Notes under the pieces: model-generated
Told to the model about the DNA's origin: nothing
What the model saw: only the letters and a program-made list of their open reading frames with translations
Databases searched by the model: none
Made by a program: the position numbers and the translations under genes
Assembly: GCF_030814215.1 (NCBI RefSeq)
Contig: NZ_JAUSUT010000001.1
Span: forward strand, 6,510,001-6,574,000
Reading direction: 5' to 3'
Length of the DNA: 64,000 bases
Origin: Amycolatopsis thermophila
GTDB taxonomy: Bacteria > Actinomycetota > Actinomycetes > Mycobacteriales > Pseudonocardiaceae
Shown: positions 10,653 through 20,352 of the stretch, piece after piece
Position numbering within the stretch: the stretch's first letter is position 1
Layout of the letters: each line of letters opens with the position of its first letter

Positions 10653-10705
10653 GAGGACGTAGCCTTCCCCGGGACCCCGCGGACACGTTCGAGCGAGGAC
10701 GGCAC

Positions 10706-11296
10706 GTGCTGACCCTGACCCGCACCCTGACCGGCATGACCGAGGAACGGGCGGCCCGCCTGCGCGGCCTGTTGCTGCGCCAGCTCGTCCGCCTCCGGCT
10801 GGGACCGTCGGGCGAACCCGTCGTCCGGCACCTGTTCCTGGTCCCACCGGCCCCGGGCGGGACGCGCTACACCCTCTACGAGGCACCCCAGACGCTGGTC
10901 GACGCGCCGCTGCACGAGGTGCAGGGCCGGGCGCTGAGCGAGCTCCTCACCGCACGGGGCGACCCCCGCCTGCTGCCCGCTGCGGGCGGGCGCTGGGAGG
11001 CTGTGGACCCCGGCCGTCGCGGTGTTTACGTCGGCACGTGCGCCCGGTTCGGCGGATCGGGGGCGGCGACCACGATCACCCGGCTGGTCGACCACACCGC
11101 GGCGGTCATCGTCGTCGACGAGACGCACCGGCCGGTGGACCTGCGCAGCACGAAGGACCTGGTCCTCGCCGACCGGCACGTGCCGGCCTCACCCGCGGTG
11201 CCCGGCCTCGGCGAGCCGGCGTTCCTGCTGATCGACTCCCTGGTCGGCTACCTGCGCGCTACGCGCCCGGCGCCAGGTCCAGCGCTTCCCGGCTGA
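10706..11296 (+). CDS. Conserved hypothetical protein
   Basis: 196 residues from a GTG at 10706 with GAGGAC upstream. No signal peptide or membrane span is visible. The sequence alternates beta-like segments (VVRHLFLVPPAPGGTRYTLYEAP, ATTITRLVDHTAAVIVVDETHRPVDL) with polar loops and ends in a Pro/Ala-rich tail. It overlaps the convergent membrane-protein gene by 38 bases at its 3' end. I do not recognise the family. Third-position GC is high throughout, which supports it as coding. Confidence 0.65.
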   Translation: MLTLTRTLTGMTEERAARLRGLLLRQLVRLRLGPSGEPVVRHLFLVPPAPGGTRYTLYEAPQTLVDAPLHEVQGRALSELLTARGDPRLLPAAGGRWEAVDPGRRGVYVGTCARFGGSGAATTITRLVDHTAAVIVVDETHRPVDLRSTKDLVLADRHVPASPAVPGLGEPAFLLIDSLVGYLRATRPAPGPALPG

Positions 11297-11894
11297 TCCG
11301 CCGCAGGGTGGCGTCGTCGGTGCGCCCGTCGAAGAACGCGGACAGCACGATCGTCACCGAGCTGCCGGTGGCCCGGGACAGGTAGTCGCCGTCGGCGAGT
11401 TTCGGGGCGCCCTGGATCTTCGCCGTACCGTCGCGCACCAGGTCGTTGACGTTGCCCGTGCCGTCGGTGTCCACGAGCTTCTTGAGCTGCTGGGCCTCCT
11501 CCGGCGAGGGCATCGCGACCACCGCGACCGACACCAGCGCGCGCGAGGACCCGGCGCTCGTCGTGTACAGGGCGCGGGACAGCCGCTGGCACGGATGCTG
11601 CCCGAACCACTTCTTCACGTCGGCGTAGGCGTTGGCGGCGCAGTCGGTCGCGGCGACCGGGCCGTCGGTCATCACGAACTGGAACTCCCGGGCAGGCGCC
11701 TGGGCCACGGGTGGCGTGCCGCCGGAGTCGTGCCGGACCAGCCACCACACCAGCCCCGCCACGACGGCGACGGCCAGCAGGGCGAGCCCCTTGAGCAGCG
11801 GACCGCCCGTTCGCCGGGGCGCCGCCGCTTCCGCGGGCACCCGGGGCATCGGCGCGGTGTCGCCGCGGCCGGGAGAGAACTGCGCACCAACCAC
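11259..11894 (-). CDS. Single-pass membrane-anchored hypothetical protein
   Basis: 211 residues. A cytoplasmic Pro/Arg-rich N-terminus is followed by one transmembrane helix (LLKGLALLAVAVVAGLVWWLV, about 33-53) and an extracytoplasmic domain. That domain contains two Cys residues that could form a disulfide (TDCAANAY and HPCQRLSR) and resembles the exposed domain of other actinobacterial membrane-anchored proteins of unknown role. It is convergent with, and overlaps, the upstream hypothetical gene. The GTG start is supported by the downstream topology only. Confidence 0.7.
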   Translation of the reverse strand: MVGAQFSPGRGDTAPMPRVPAEAAAPRRTGGPLLKGLALLAVAVVAGLVWWLVRHDSGGTPPVAQAPAREFQFVMTDGPVAATDCAANAYADVKKWFGQHPCQRLSRALYTTSAGSSRALVSVAVVAMPSPEEAQQLKKLVDTDGTGNVNDLVRDGTAKIQGAPKLADGDYLSRATGSSVTIVLSAFFDGRTDDATLRRISREALDLAPGA

Positions 11895-11927
11895 GGGTGG
11901 ACACCGTAGCTCACTCCTGTGAGTGAC

Positions 11928-12941
11928 CTACCGCAAAGCGTCCAGAAGCCGTTCGACGTCGTCTTCGGTGTTGTAGAGGTGAAAGCCCACGCGCGCCTTG
12001 CCGGCGCGGGCACTGGCCACGATCCCGGCGCGGGTGAGCGCTTGCGGGTCCGCGTCGAGCGCGACGATCGCGCTGCCCCGCTCGGGCAGCCCGAGCCTGG
12101 TCAGCAGGGTGTCGGCGAGTTTGACGTCGTGCGCGCGCACCGCGGCCAGGTCGAGCGAGGCCAGGTAGGGCAGCGCGGCGGCGGCCCCGACGTGGGAGAA
12201 CCAGACCGGCGACAGGTCGAACCGGCGGGCGCCCCGGGCCAGGCGCAGCGGCATGCCGTAGGTGGTCTGCCACGGGTCCTCCCCCGCGTACCAGCTCGCG
12301 GCCACGGGCGTGGTGCGCTCGGCGACCCGCGGGTGCACGGCGAGCCAGGCGCAGCCGCGCGGCGACAGCAGCCACTTGTAGCCGCCGGCCACCACCCAGT
12401 CGGCCCAGTCCAGCTCCAGCGGCATCCACCCGGCGGCCTGTGTCGCGTCGAGCGCGACCGGGACGCCCGCGGCCTCGCACTCCGCGCGCAGGGCGTCCAG
12501 GTCGGCCAGGGCGCCGTCGGCGGACTGCGCGACGCTCACCGTGACCAGGTCGTGCCCCCGCACCGCGCCGGGCAGCTCGGCGAGGGGCACCTCCGTGATC
12601 CGCGCGCCGCGGGCGGCGAACGGGAAGGTGGTGCTGGTGAACTCGCCGCTGGCGGTCAGCACCCGCGCCCCCTCGGGCAGCCCGGCCGCGACCATCGCGA
12701 GCATCTGCGCCACCGCCGAGCCGATCGCCACCCGCTCCGCCGGCACGCCGACCAGGTCCGCGAAGGCGCGCCGCGCCCGCTCGACGTAGGGCTCGAAGTC
12801 GCCCGGCTGGTCACCGCCGGAGCGCCAGCGCGCGACCGCGGCGGCCACCTCCTCGGCCACTGTGGCCGGCGGCACACCGATGCTGGGGGTGTTCAGATAT
12901 CCCTGCGGTACGGCGAAATCGGCTCCGAAGGCTGTGCGCAT
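11928..12941 (-). CDS. Class V aminotransferase / cysteine-desulfurase-like PLP enzyme
   Basis: 337 residues. Fold-type I PLP enzyme of the class V group. The PLP lysine is in GGYKWLLSPRG (about 174-184), the cofactor Asp/Gln pair is in ALDATQAAGWMPL, and the N-terminal NTPSIGVPP and SGEFTSTTFPF segments fit the family. No reactive-loop cysteine typical of cysteine desulfurases is evident, so aminotransferase or kynureninase-like chemistry is more likely. The substrate is unknown. It appears monocistronic. Confidence 0.85.
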   Translation of the reverse strand: MRTAFGADFAVPQGYLNTPSIGVPPATVAEEVAAAVARWRSGGDQPGDFEPYVERARRAFADLVGVPAERVAIGSAVAQMLAMVAAGLPEGARVLTASGEFTSTTFPFAARGARITEVPLAELPGAVRGHDLVTVSVAQSADGALADLDALRAECEAAGVPVALDATQAAGWMPLELDWADWVVAGGYKWLLSPRGCAWLAVHPRVAERTTPVAASWYAGEDPWQTTYGMPLRLARGARRFDLSPVWFSHVGAAAALPYLASLDLAAVRAHDVKLADTLLTRLGLPERGSAIVALDADPQALTRAGIVASARAGKARVGFHLYNTEDDVERLLDALR

Positions 12942-13011
12942 GCCCGGACGCTAACCGACCCCGAACGGGTGGTCACAGTGTTTTCACAGGAGCAGCGGGA
13001 AGACTGCGTGG

Positions 13012-13707
13012 GTGCCCCGGATCCGCTTCCGCCTGCCCAGCCCGGTCAGCACGCCGTTCACCTTCTGGTACCTGACGGTGCTGCTGGCCACCACCGGCCT
13101 GCAGCGCCTGCTGGGCGAAAGCATCTCGGCGCGGCTGCTCGAACTGGCGAGCACCGACGCGCACAACCTGTGGCACCGGCCGGTGATGAGCCTGGTCAGC
13201 AGCGCGCTGTGGCTGGGCGACGACGGCTGGCTGGTGTACGTGATCATCTTCACGCTCGCCGTGGCGCCGCTGGAGCGCCGGATCGGGGCGGGGTGGACGT
13301 TCGCGGTGTTCGCCAGCGGTCACGTGCTCGCGACGCTGGCGACGGAACTGCCGGTGATGTGGGCGATCGGCGCCGGCGCGCTGCCCCACACCGACGGCCG
13401 GTGGCTCGACATCGGCGTCAGCTACGGGTTCTTCGCGACGGCGGGCGCGCTCGTGCCGGTGCTGGCTCGCCGGTTCCGGGCGATCGCGGTGCTGGCCATC
13501 GAGGCGGGCATCGTCGTGATCTACCTCATAGACGCGCCCGGCACGCTGGGCGCGATCGTGACCCTGGCCGGGCACCTGATCGCCGCGCACATCGGGATGG
13601 TGGGCTGGTCGCGGTGGTTGCGGCGGCACGGCGTGGCCGGGACGCTCCCCCGTCCGGCCGAGCCCGGTGATCGGGTTCGCCCCTTGGCGGGATCGGCGGC
13701 GCGGTGA
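13012..13707 (+). CDS. Rhomboid-like integral membrane protein
   Basis: 231 residues with about six hydrophobic helices (FTFWYLTVLLATTGL, WLVYVIIFTLAVAPL, FAVFASGHVLATLATELPV and others). The arrangement, with an ERRIG segment after TM3 and SGH in TM4, follows the rhomboid-like proteins of actinobacteria. A clear GxSG catalytic serine is absent, so it may be an inactive rhomboid pseudoprotease. GTG start. The stop overlaps the next gene by four bases, so the two are probably co-translated. Confidence 0.75.
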   Translation: MPRIRFRLPSPVSTPFTFWYLTVLLATTGLQRLLGESISARLLELASTDAHNLWHRPVMSLVSSALWLGDDGWLVYVIIFTLAVAPLERRIGAGWTFAVFASGHVLATLATELPVMWAIGAGALPHTDGRWLDIGVSYGFFATAGALVPVLARRFRAIAVLAIEAGIVVIYLIDAPGTLGAIVTLAGHLIAAHIGMVGWSRWLRRHGVAGTLPRPAEPGDRVRPLAGSAAR

Positions 13708-14510
13708 ACGATGGGGAGATGCACTGGCTCGAACTGGAGGGCGCGGCCAACGCCCGCGATGTGGGCGGCACGCCCACCGAGGACGGCGGCGCGATCGCGG
13801 AGCGGCGGCTGCTGCGGTCGGACAACCTGCAGGGCCTGACACCGGCCGACGTCAAGGTGCTCGTCGACGACATCGGCCTGACGACGGTGGTCGACCTGCG
13901 CGGCACGCCCGAGGTGACGCGGGAAGGTCCGGGGCCGCTGCGGAGCGTCGAGTCGGTGCGGCACCACCACTTCTCGGTGCTGCCGGAAAGCGGCGAGGCC
14001 ACCGACGCCGCGGCCGGCGACGTCGGCGACGCGCTGTACCTGAACCGGCGGAAACGGACGCTGGAGCGCTTTCCGGACGACGTGATGACCGCGCTGTACC
14101 TGGGCTACCTGGAGGACCGGCCGGAGAGCATCGTCGGCGCGTTGCGGGCGATCGCCACGGCGCCGGGTGCGGCGCTGGTGCACTGCGCGGCGGGCAAGGA
14201 CCGCACCGGCGTGGTGACGGCGTTCGCCCTGACCGTGGCCGGTGCCCGCCGGGACGCCGTGATCGCCGACTACGCCGCCAGCGGCGAGCGGATCCGGGAG
14301 ATCCTGGCGCGGCTGCGCGGGTCCGAGACGTACGCGGGTGACCTGGAGAGGCGCCCCGATGACGACGACCACCGCCCGAAGCCGGAGAGCATGGAACTGT
14401 TCCTGGAGCAGGTGGACGAGCGCTACGGGGGCGTGCCGGCGTGGCTGGCCCGGCACGGCTTCGGCGAATCCGACGTGGCGGCGCTGCGGAGCAAGCTCCG
14501 GGACCGGTGA
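13704..14510 (+). CDS. Tyrosine/dual-specificity protein phosphatase (MptpB type)
   Basis: 268 residues. The active-site loop HCAAGKDRTG (about 158-167) is the CX5R motif with the Lys-Asp pair of the PtpB/Y_phosphatase3 family, whose members hydrolyse phosphotyrosine, phosphoserine and sometimes phosphoinositides. The opening GAANARDVGG and LLRSDNLQGLTPADV are family hallmarks. No secretion signal is visible. The GTG start overlaps the rhomboid-like stop (GTGA). An internal ATG at 13719 has a GGGGAG sequence but at too short a distance. Confidence 0.92.
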   Translation: MNDGEMHWLELEGAANARDVGGTPTEDGGAIAERRLLRSDNLQGLTPADVKVLVDDIGLTTVVDLRGTPEVTREGPGPLRSVESVRHHHFSVLPESGEATDAAAGDVGDALYLNRRKRTLERFPDDVMTALYLGYLEDRPESIVGALRAIATAPGAALVHCAAGKDRTGVVTAFALTVAGARRDAVIADYAASGERIREILARLRGSETYAGDLERRPDDDDHRPKPESMELFLEQVDERYGGVPAWLARHGFGESDVAALRSKLRDR

Positions 14511-14601
14511 GGCCGGGCGCGGCGCGGATCGTCGGGGCACGTCCGTCCGGATGCCGGGCGCCCGCGCCGCGGCGCAGGGCTGGTTCACCCGGCGCGGCGG
14601 A

Positions 14602-15096
14602 TCAGCGCGGCGCCGGGGCCGTGGTCCCGCCCAGCGGCATCGGGTCGAGGCCGAGTTTGCGGTGGTCCCACGAGCGCGTCCGCACCGGGTCGATCCGCAC
14701 CACGACGCGCTTGCGCAGCATCATCTCCACCGCCGGGCGCAGGTCGTCGGAGTAGGGCCCGTAGTAGCGCTCGAACACGTTCACCCCGACGGCCCAGATC
14801 TCGTCCGGGTCCTCGCTGATCACGCCGCGCCCCTCGATCGACACGCCGCGCAGCTCGTCGTAGGTCAGGCCGTCCTCGATCAGGCAGGTGATCCGCGGGT
14901 CGCGGCGGAGGTTGACCGCCTTCTGGGACTTCGCCTTCGTCTCCAGCCAGATCGTGCCGTCCAGCACGGCGAACCACATCGCCACCAGGTGCGGACCGCC
15001 GTCGGCGCCGACCGTCGCGATCGTCGCCGTCCGGCTGCCCGCCACGAACGCGGCGATCTCCGCGCCGGTCATGCGGATCCGCGCCCGCTGGTTCAC
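14602..15096 (-). CDS. Pyridoxamine-phosphate-oxidase-fold (PPOX/FDOR) protein
   Basis: 164 residues. Split-barrel flavin/deazaflavin-binding fold: [20 protein letters not shown] and [20 protein letters not shown] match the FMN/F420-binding segments of actinobacterial PPOX proteins. Members reduce or sequester F420- or flavin-linked substrates; the cofactor is not certain here. The GTG at 15096 overlaps the cysNC stop by four bases, so it is translationally coupled to the sulfate-activation genes. An ATG at 15072 is an alternative start. Confidence 0.82.
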   Translation of the reverse strand: MNQRARIRMTGAEIAAFVAGSRTATIATVGADGGPHLVAMWFAVLDGTIWLETKAKSQKAVNLRRDPRITCLIEDGLTYDELRGVSIEGRGVISEDPDEIWAVGVNVFERYYGPYSDDLRPAVEMMLRKRVVVRIDPVRTRSWDHRKLGLDPMPLGGTTAPAPR

Positions 15097-16925
15097 TCCC
15101 ACCACGCACTCCTGTTCAGCAGGGTCAGGATCCGCGCCGCCGGATCCTCGTCGTCCGGCCGCAGCACCAGATCCGGCGCGGACGGCGGCTCGTAGGGATC
15201 GTCGATGCCGGTGAACCCGCGGATCTCCCCGGCGCGGGCCTTGGCGTACATCCCCTTCGGGTCGCGCGCCTCGCACACCGGCAGCGGCGTGTCGACGAAC
15301 ACCTCCAGGAACGGCAGCCCCGCCCGCTCGTGCGCCTGGCGCACCCGCTCCCGGTCCTGCCGGTAGGGGCTGATCAGCGACGCCACCGCGACCACCCCGG
15401 CGTCGGCGAACAGCCGCGCGACCTCCCCCACCCGCCGCACGTTCTCGGCCCGGTCCTCGGCGCTGAACCCGAGGTCGGCGTTGAGCCCGTGCCGCAGGTT
15501 GTCCCCGTCGAGCAGGTACGCCGGCCGCCCCGCCGCGACCAGCCGCCGCTCCAGCTCGACCGCGATCGTCGACTTGCCCGACGCCGACAACCCGGTCAGC
15601 CACACCGTCAACCCGCGCGTCGCGCGTTCCTCCCGGCCGACCGCCGCCGCGTGCCAGACGACCCGGGACGCGGGCAGCGCCGGGCCGGTGATCATGCCGG
15701 CCGCCACCGTGTTGCCCGTCGTGTCGTCGACCAGGATGAAACTGCCCGTCGCCCGGTTGCGCCGGTAGGCGTCGAACAGCAGCGGCTTGCGGGTCCGCAA
15801 CTGCACCCGCCCGATCTCGTTGAGCGCCAGCGCTCGCGCGGACTCGTCCCGGTGCAGCGTGTCGACGTCGAGCCGGTACTCCAGCTTCTGCACGGCCGCG
15901 GTCGTCTCCGCCGTGGTGTGGCGGATCGTGTACGTCGCGCCCGGCGTCAGCGTCCCGGCTCCGGCGAGCCAGCACACCATCGCGTCGAGGTCCTGCCCGG
16001 TGTGCGGCCGGTTCGCCGGACGGCAGATCAGATCGCCCCGCCCGACGTCCAGGTCCCCGGTCAGCTGCACCGTCACCGCCTGCGGCGGGAACGCCTCGGT
16101 GACCGGAAGCCCGCCCGGCCCCCAGATCGCGGCGACCCGGCTGGACAGCCCGGAGGGCAGCACCACCACCTCGTCCCCCGGCTTGAACACCCCGCCCGCC
16201 ACGGTTCCCGCATACCCGCGGAAGTCCCGCCCCGCCTGGCGGATCACGTACTGCACCGGCAGCCGCGCGTCGATCAGGTTGCGGTCGGAGGCCACGTGGA
16301 CCTCCTCCAGGTGGTGCAGCAGCGACGTGCCCTCGTACCAGGGCATGCTGGCCGACCGGTGCACGACGTTGTCACCGTGCAGCGCGGACACCGGGATGAA
16401 CGACAGGTCGGTGACGTCGAGTTTCATCGCGAACCGGCGGAAGTCCTCGCGGATCTCGGCGAACCGTTCCCGCGACCAGCCCACCAGGTCCATCTTGTTC
16501 ACGCAGAGCACCAGGTGCGGGATGCCCAGCAGGGAGGCCAGGAACGCGTGCCGCCGCGACTGCTGCACCACGCCCTTGCGGGCGTCGACCAGGATCAGCG
16601 CGAGGTCCGCTGTGGACGCTCCGGTGACCATGTTGCGCGTGTACTGGATGTGGCCCGGGGTGTCGGCGATGACGAACTTCCGCCGTGGCGTGGCGAAGTA
16701 GCGGTAGGCCACGTCGATCGTGATGCCCTGCTCGCGTTCGGCGCGCAGGCCGTCGGTCAGCAGCGCCAGGTTCGGGTAGTCCTCGCCGCGCTGCCTGCTC
16801 GCCCGCTCCACCGCCGCGAGCTGGTCGGTGAACAGGGACTTGGAGTCGAACAGCAGCCGCCCGATGAGCGTGGACTTGCCGTCGTCGACGCTGCCGGCCG
16901 TGGCCAGGCGCAGGAGCTGGGGCAT
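15093..16925 (-). CDS. cysNC: Bifunctional sulfate adenylyltransferase large subunit / APS kinase
   Basis: 610 residues. The N-terminal GTPase domain (GSVDDGKS at 11-18, DTPGH near 91, NKMD near 145) is the CysN subunit that drives ATP sulfurylase. The C-terminal domain carries its own P-loop (GLSASGKS near 445) and the APS-kinase motifs [25 protein letters not shown] and [11 protein letters not shown]. With CysD it converts sulfate to APS and then PAPS. The start overlaps the cysD stop by one base (TGATG). PAPS made here could feed the sulfotransferase at 20353. Confidence 0.97.
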   Translation of the reverse strand: MPQLLRLATAGSVDDGKSTLIGRLLFDSKSLFTDQLAAVERASRQRGEDYPNLALLTDGLRAEREQGITIDVAYRYFATPRRKFVIADTPGHIQYTRNMVTGASTADLALILVDARKGVVQQSRRHAFLASLLGIPHLVLCVNKMDLVGWSRERFAEIREDFRRFAMKLDVTDLSFIPVSALHGDNVVHRSASMPWYEGTSLLHHLEEVHVASDRNLIDARLPVQYVIRQAGRDFRGYAGTVAGGVFKPGDEVVVLPSGLSSRVAAIWGPGGLPVTEAFPPQAVTVQLTGDLDVGRGDLICRPANRPHTGQDLDAMVCWLAGAGTLTPGATYTIRHTTAETTAAVQKLEYRLDVDTLHRDESARALALNEIGRVQLRTRKPLLFDAYRRNRATGSFILVDDTTGNTVAAGMITGPALPASRVVWHAAAVGREERATRGLTVWLTGLSASGKSTIAVELERRLVAAGRPAYLLDGDNLRHGLNADLGFSAEDRAENVRRVGEVARLFADAGVVAVASLISPYRQDRERVRQAHERAGLPFLEVFVDTPLPVCEARDPKGMYAKARAGEIRGFTGIDDPYEPPSAPDLVLRPDDEDPAARILTLLNRSAWWE

Positions 16926-17836
16926 CAGAAGTAGCCCTCCTTCTTGCGGTCCTCCATGCCGGCCTCGGAGATCCGGTCGTCGGCACGGGTCGCCCCGCGT
17001 TCGGTCACCCGCGTCGCGGCGACCTCGGCGACGACCTCGTCGGCCGTGCTCGCGGTGCTCTCGATGCAGCCGGTGCAGGTGGCGTCCCCGACCGTGCGGA
17101 ACCGGACGCTCGCCTCGTAGGGCTCCTCGCCGCCGAGCAGCCGCAGGAACCTGGTGTGCGCCAACAACATCCCGTCGCGCTGCACGACCGGGCGGCGGTG
17201 GGCGTAGTAGATCGGCGGCAGCTCGATGCGCTCGGCCGCGATGAAGGACCAGATGTCGAGCTCGGTCCAGTTCGACAACGGGAAGACCCGGATGTGCTCG
17301 CCGCGCCGGTGCCGCCCGTTGTAGAGGTTCCACAGCTCGGGCCGCTGGTTGCGCGGATCCCACTGGCCGGACTCGTCGCGGAAGCTGAACACCCGCTCCT
17401 TGGCACGCGCCTTCTCCTCGTCGCGGCGCGCGCCGCCGAACACGGCGTCGAACCCGCCCTCGCGGATGGCGCGCAGCAGGGTGGCGGTCTGCAAGCGGTT
17501 GCGGGAGGCGCGCGGGCCGGTGTCCTCGGTGACGCGGCCGGCGTCGATGTCGTCCTGCACCCGCGCGACCTCCAGGCACAGCCCCATCCGCTCCACCACA
17601 CGGTCGCGGAAGGCGATCACCTCGTCGAAGTTGTGGCCGGTGTCGACGTGCAGGACCGGGAACGGCAGCGGCGCGGGCCAGAACGCCTTGGCCGCCAGCG
17701 CGAGCATGACCACCGAGTCCTTGCCGCCGGAGAACAGCAGCACCGGGTGCTCGAACGTGGCCGCCACCTCGCGGAAGACGTGCACCGACTCCGCCTCGAG
17801 CGCATCGAGGTGGGACAGCTCGTAGACCGTGGACAC
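16925..17836 (-). CDS. cysD: Sulfate adenylyltransferase small subunit
   Basis: 303 residues, PAPS-reductase-like/adenosine PP-loop fold: SGGKDS (about 37-42), [13 protein letters not shown] and [16 protein letters not shown], which are diagnostic of CysD. It forms ATP sulfurylase with CysN. I prefer the GTG at 17836, as homologues start just before [13 protein letters not shown]; a TTG two codons upstream is also in frame. No good ribosome-binding site is visible and the upstream sequence is AT-rich, so a leaderless transcript is plausible. A KstR-like palindrome begins 11 bases upstream. Confidence 0.96.
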   Translation of the reverse strand: MSTVYELSHLDALEAESVHVFREVAATFEHPVLLFSGGKDSVVMLALAAKAFWPAPLPFPVLHVDTGHNFDEVIAFRDRVVERMGLCLEVARVQDDIDAGRVTEDTGPRASRNRLQTATLLRAIREGGFDAVFGGARRDEEKARAKERVFSFRDESGQWDPRNQRPELWNLYNGRHRRGEHIRVFPLSNWTELDIWSFIAAERIELPPIYYAHRRPVVQRDGMLLAHTRFLRLLGGEEPYEASVRFRTVGDATCTGCIESTASTADEVVAEVAATRVTERGATRADDRISEAGMEDRKKEGYF

Positions 17837-17846
17837 CCGCAAAAAT

Positions 17847-17860
17847 TAGAACACGTTCTT
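17847..17860. promoter_or_regulatory. KstR-like operator between cysD and the SnoaL-like gene
   Basis: TAGAACACGTTCTT matches the published KstR consensus T-NN-AAC-NN-GTT-NN-A except for the last base. It lies in the short AT-rich region between divergent starts, so a TetR-type repressor bound here could affect both directions. Confidence 0.6.
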
Positions 17861-17894
17861 GCCAGCGGTCAACCGGGCGAGCATGCTGGTGCGC

Positions 17895-18374
17895 ATGGAC
17901 CTCACCGCGATCGAGGCGATCCGCCGGACCAAGCACGCCTACCTGCGCTGCGTGGACCTCAAACGCTGGGACGAGCTCGCCGGCACGCTCGCCGAGGACG
18001 CCACCGCCGACTACGGCACCCCCACCTACGGCGACCCGATCCGCCTGACCGGCCGCACCGCGATCGTGGACTTCCTGCGGAAACGCCTGGTCCCGGAGAT
18101 CATCACGGTGCACCTGGCCACCCAGCCGGAAATCGACGTCGACGGCGACACCGCCACCGGCAGGTGGGCCTTCCAGGACCAGGTGATCGCCACCGAGCAC
18201 AACGTCGCGATCGTCGGTGCCGCCTTCTACGAAGACCGCTACCGCCGCGAGGGCGACGGCGCCTGGCGGATCACCCACACCGGCTACGTCCGCACCTACG
18301 AGGCGATGCTCTCGCTGGCCGACCTGAAGAGCTTCCGGCTCACCGCGAACCGGTGGGCCGTCCCGTCCGCTTAG
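17895..18374 (+). CDS. SnoaL-like / NTF2-family protein
   Basis: About 159 residues. [32 protein letters not shown] is the helical start of SnoaL_4/NTF2-like cone-fold proteins, followed by EDATADYG and a beta-rich remainder. Relatives include dehydratases, isomerases and ligand-binding proteins; a polycyclic ligand would fit the context, but this is inference. I chose the ATG at 17895; an ATG at 17883 is possible, and neither has a clear ribosome-binding site. Its TAG stop lies inside the second KstR-like palindrome. Confidence 0.82.
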   Translation: MDLTAIEAIRRTKHAYLRCVDLKRWDELAGTLAEDATADYGTPTYGDPIRLTGRTAIVDFLRKRLVPEIITVHLATQPEIDVDGDTATGRWAFQDQVIATEHNVAIVGAAFYEDRYRREGDGAWRITHTGYVRTYEAMLSLADLKSFRLTANRWAVPSA

Positions 18375-18385
18375 AACCCGTTCTA
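18372..18385. promoter_or_regulatory. Perfect KstR-like operator overlapping a stop codon
   Basis: TAGAACCCGTTCTA is a perfect inverted repeat (TAGAAC-CC-GTTCTA) that fits the KstR consensus at all positions. It overlaps the SnoaL-like TAG stop. Its last A begins the AGGAG ribosome-binding site of the next gene. Confidence 0.68.
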
Positions 18386-18395
18386 GGAGTTGCCG

Positions 18396-19562
18396 GTGCT
18401 CACGCAGCCGTTCGCCGACGCCCTCGCCGAGGCCGAGAAGATCATCCGGGAGGCCCCGCACATCGCCGGCGAGCAAGACCTCGTCGAGGGCCTGGACTAC
18501 CTCGCCGGCAGCATCCGCGCCTCGCTGCAGATGGCCTGGGCGTACGAGAAGGACTTCCCGTTCTTCGTCCGCTCCACCGGCCCGTACACGAAGATGGGCC
18601 TGGACAACCCGGACACCCTCTACTTCCACTCCTACCTGCGCGACGACGCCGAGTACGTGGTCACCGGGCAGCGCGGCACCACCGCCGACCTGAGTTTCCA
18701 GGTGCTGAGCGGCGACTACTCGCCGGTCGAGGTACCGGACAGCCTCACCGCCTTCGACGACCGCGCGTTCGACATCGACGACGACGGCCGGTTCGAGATC
18801 CGGTTCGGGCCCGGGCTGAGCGGTCGCAACCGCTTCACGCTCGGGCCGGGCTCGGCGATGCTGATCGTGCGCGAGGTGTTCAGCGACTGGGCACGCGAAC
18901 GCCCCGGGATGGTCCGGATCCACCGCGCCGGCGCGGAAGGCCAAGCTCCCCCGCCGCTGTCGCACGACGCGCTGGCCAAGCGGTACGGCGTGGCGGGCAA
19001 GATCCTGCTCTCCCGGCTGCGCACGTTCCTCGCCTTCCCCCAGTGGTTCTACCTCGACCTGCCGGTCAACACGCTGACCGAGCCGCGCACCACGCCCGGC
19101 GGCCTGAGCACCCAGTTCTCCTCCGTGGGGCACTACGACCTCGACGACGAGCAGGCGATGGTCGTGACGGTGCCCCGCTGCGCCGACGCGCCCTACCAGG
19201 GCATCCAGCTGGGCAGCATGTGGTACGTCTCGCTGGACTACGCACACCACCAGACGAGCCTGACCGCCGACCAGGCACGCGTGGACCCGGACGGCAGGAT
19301 GCGGTTCGTCATCAGCGAGCGCGACCCCGGCGTGGCGAACTGGCTCGAGCGCACCGGTCACCGCCGCGGGTACGTCCAGATCCGGTGGCAGCGCACCGCG
19401 CGCGACCTCAAGCCGGACGACGGGCCGGAGGTCGAGGTCGTGCCGGTGGCACAGCTGCCGGAGAAACTGGCGTACTACGAGCAGGCGACGGTGACCCCCG
19501 CGGAGTGGTCCGCCCGGATCGCGGCCCGGCAGGCCGCCACGGCCGCGAGGATGCTGGGCTGA
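18396..19562 (+). CDS. DUF1214-like conserved protein (Rv3531c-like)
   Basis: 388 residues from a GTG at 18396, with AGGAG six bases upstream. There is no signal peptide. It contains long stretches typical of the DUF1214-type beta-sandwich proteins: [44 protein letters not shown] and [22 protein letters not shown]. Position and neighbours (SDR then sulfotransferase) match Rv3531c-Rv3530c-Rv3529c in the M. tuberculosis KstR regulon, as far as I recall. The biochemical role is unknown; steroid metabolism is an inference from operators and synteny. Confidence 0.75.
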   Translation: MLTQPFADALAEAEKIIREAPHIAGEQDLVEGLDYLAGSIRASLQMAWAYEKDFPFFVRSTGPYTKMGLDNPDTLYFHSYLRDDAEYVVTGQRGTTADLSFQVLSGDYSPVEVPDSLTAFDDRAFDIDDDGRFEIRFGPGLSGRNRFTLGPGSAMLIVREVFSDWARERPGMVRIHRAGAEGQAPPPLSHDALAKRYGVAGKILLSRLRTFLAFPQWFYLDLPVNTLTEPRTTPGGLSTQFSSVGHYDLDDEQAMVVTVPRCADAPYQGIQLGSMWYVSLDYAHHQTSLTADQARVDPDGRMRFVISERDPGVANWLERTGHRRGYVQIRWQRTARDLKPDDGPEVEVVPVAQLPEKLAYYEQATVTPAEWSARIAARQAATAARMLG

Positions 19563-20338
19563 TGTTGTTGCGCGACAAGGTCGTCGTGGTCTCCGGGGTG
19601 GGCCCGGGACTCGGCCGCTCGATCGCCGTGGAGAGCGCGCGGGCCGGCGCCGACGTGGTGCTGGCGGCGCGCACCGAGTCCCGCCTGGCCGAGGTGGCCA
19701 AGGAGATCGACGAGCTGGGCCGCCGGTCGATCTCGGTGGCGGCGGACATCACCAGCGACTCCGACGCAACGCGCCTCGTCGAGGCCACTGTGGACGCCTT
19801 CGGCCGGGTGGACGCCCTGGTGCACAACGCCTTCGCGGTCCCGCCGATGACCGATCTCGCCGAAGTCGACCTCGACGGCGTGCGCGCCGGGTTCGAGGCG
19901 AGCTCGATCGCGGCACTGCGGCTGACCCGGCTGTTCCTGCCCGCGCTGGAGACCACGGGCGGGTCGGTGGTGATGATCAACTCGGCGGTGCTGCGACACT
20001 CCCGGCAGCCCTACGGCCCGTACAAGATGGCCAAGGCGAGCCTCCTGGCACTGGCGCAGAGCCTGGCCAGCGAGCTGGGGCCGCGCGGGATCCGCGTCAA
20101 CACGGTGGCACCCGGCTACATCTGGGCCGATTCACTGAAGTGGTACTTCGGCTACCTCGCCGAGAAGCGCGGGATCACCCGGGACGAGGTCTACGCCGAG
20201 ACCGCGTCCGCGATCGACCTGCGCCGGCTGCCCGAACCCGACGAGATCGCCGACGCGGTGATCTTCCTGGCCTCGCCGATGGCGCGGGCCGTCACCGGGC
20301 AGTGCCTGGACGTCAACTGCGGCGAGTACCACCACTGA
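19562..20338 (+). CDS. Short-chain dehydrogenase/reductase (Rv3530c-like)
   Basis: 258 residues. Classical SDR: nucleotide-binding GVGPGLGRS (about 11-19), a D-I segment (AADITSD), the NAF variant of NNAG (HNAF), a catalytic Ser near NSAVLRHS, and YGPYK (Tyr-x3-Lys). The substrate is likely a hydroxy or keto group on a hydrophobic acyl or steroid compound, by context only. The ATG overlaps the previous stop by one base (TGATG). It ends 14 bases before the sulfotransferase. Confidence 0.88.
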   Translation: MLLRDKVVVVSGVGPGLGRSIAVESARAGADVVLAARTESRLAEVAKEIDELGRRSISVAADITSDSDATRLVEATVDAFGRVDALVHNAFAVPPMTDLAEVDLDGVRAGFEASSIAALRLTRLFLPALETTGGSVVMINSAVLRHSRQPYGPYKMAKASLLALAQSLASELGPRGIRVNTVAPGYIWADSLKWYFGYLAEKRGITRDEVYAETASAIDLRRLPEPDEIADAVIFLASPMARAVTGQCLDVNCGEYHH

Positions 20339-20352
20339 GGGGGCCTTCTGCC

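Noticed and set aside
14511..14601. Terminator between the phosphatase and PPOX genes
   Set aside because: GC-rich partial complementarity is present, but no clean stem stands out from the background.
17843..19361. Leftward extension of the cysD/cysNC reading frames into 19.4 kb
   Set aside because: The extension is antisense to the DUF1214-like gene and has no protein-like character. The true starts are set by homology and stop/start overlaps.
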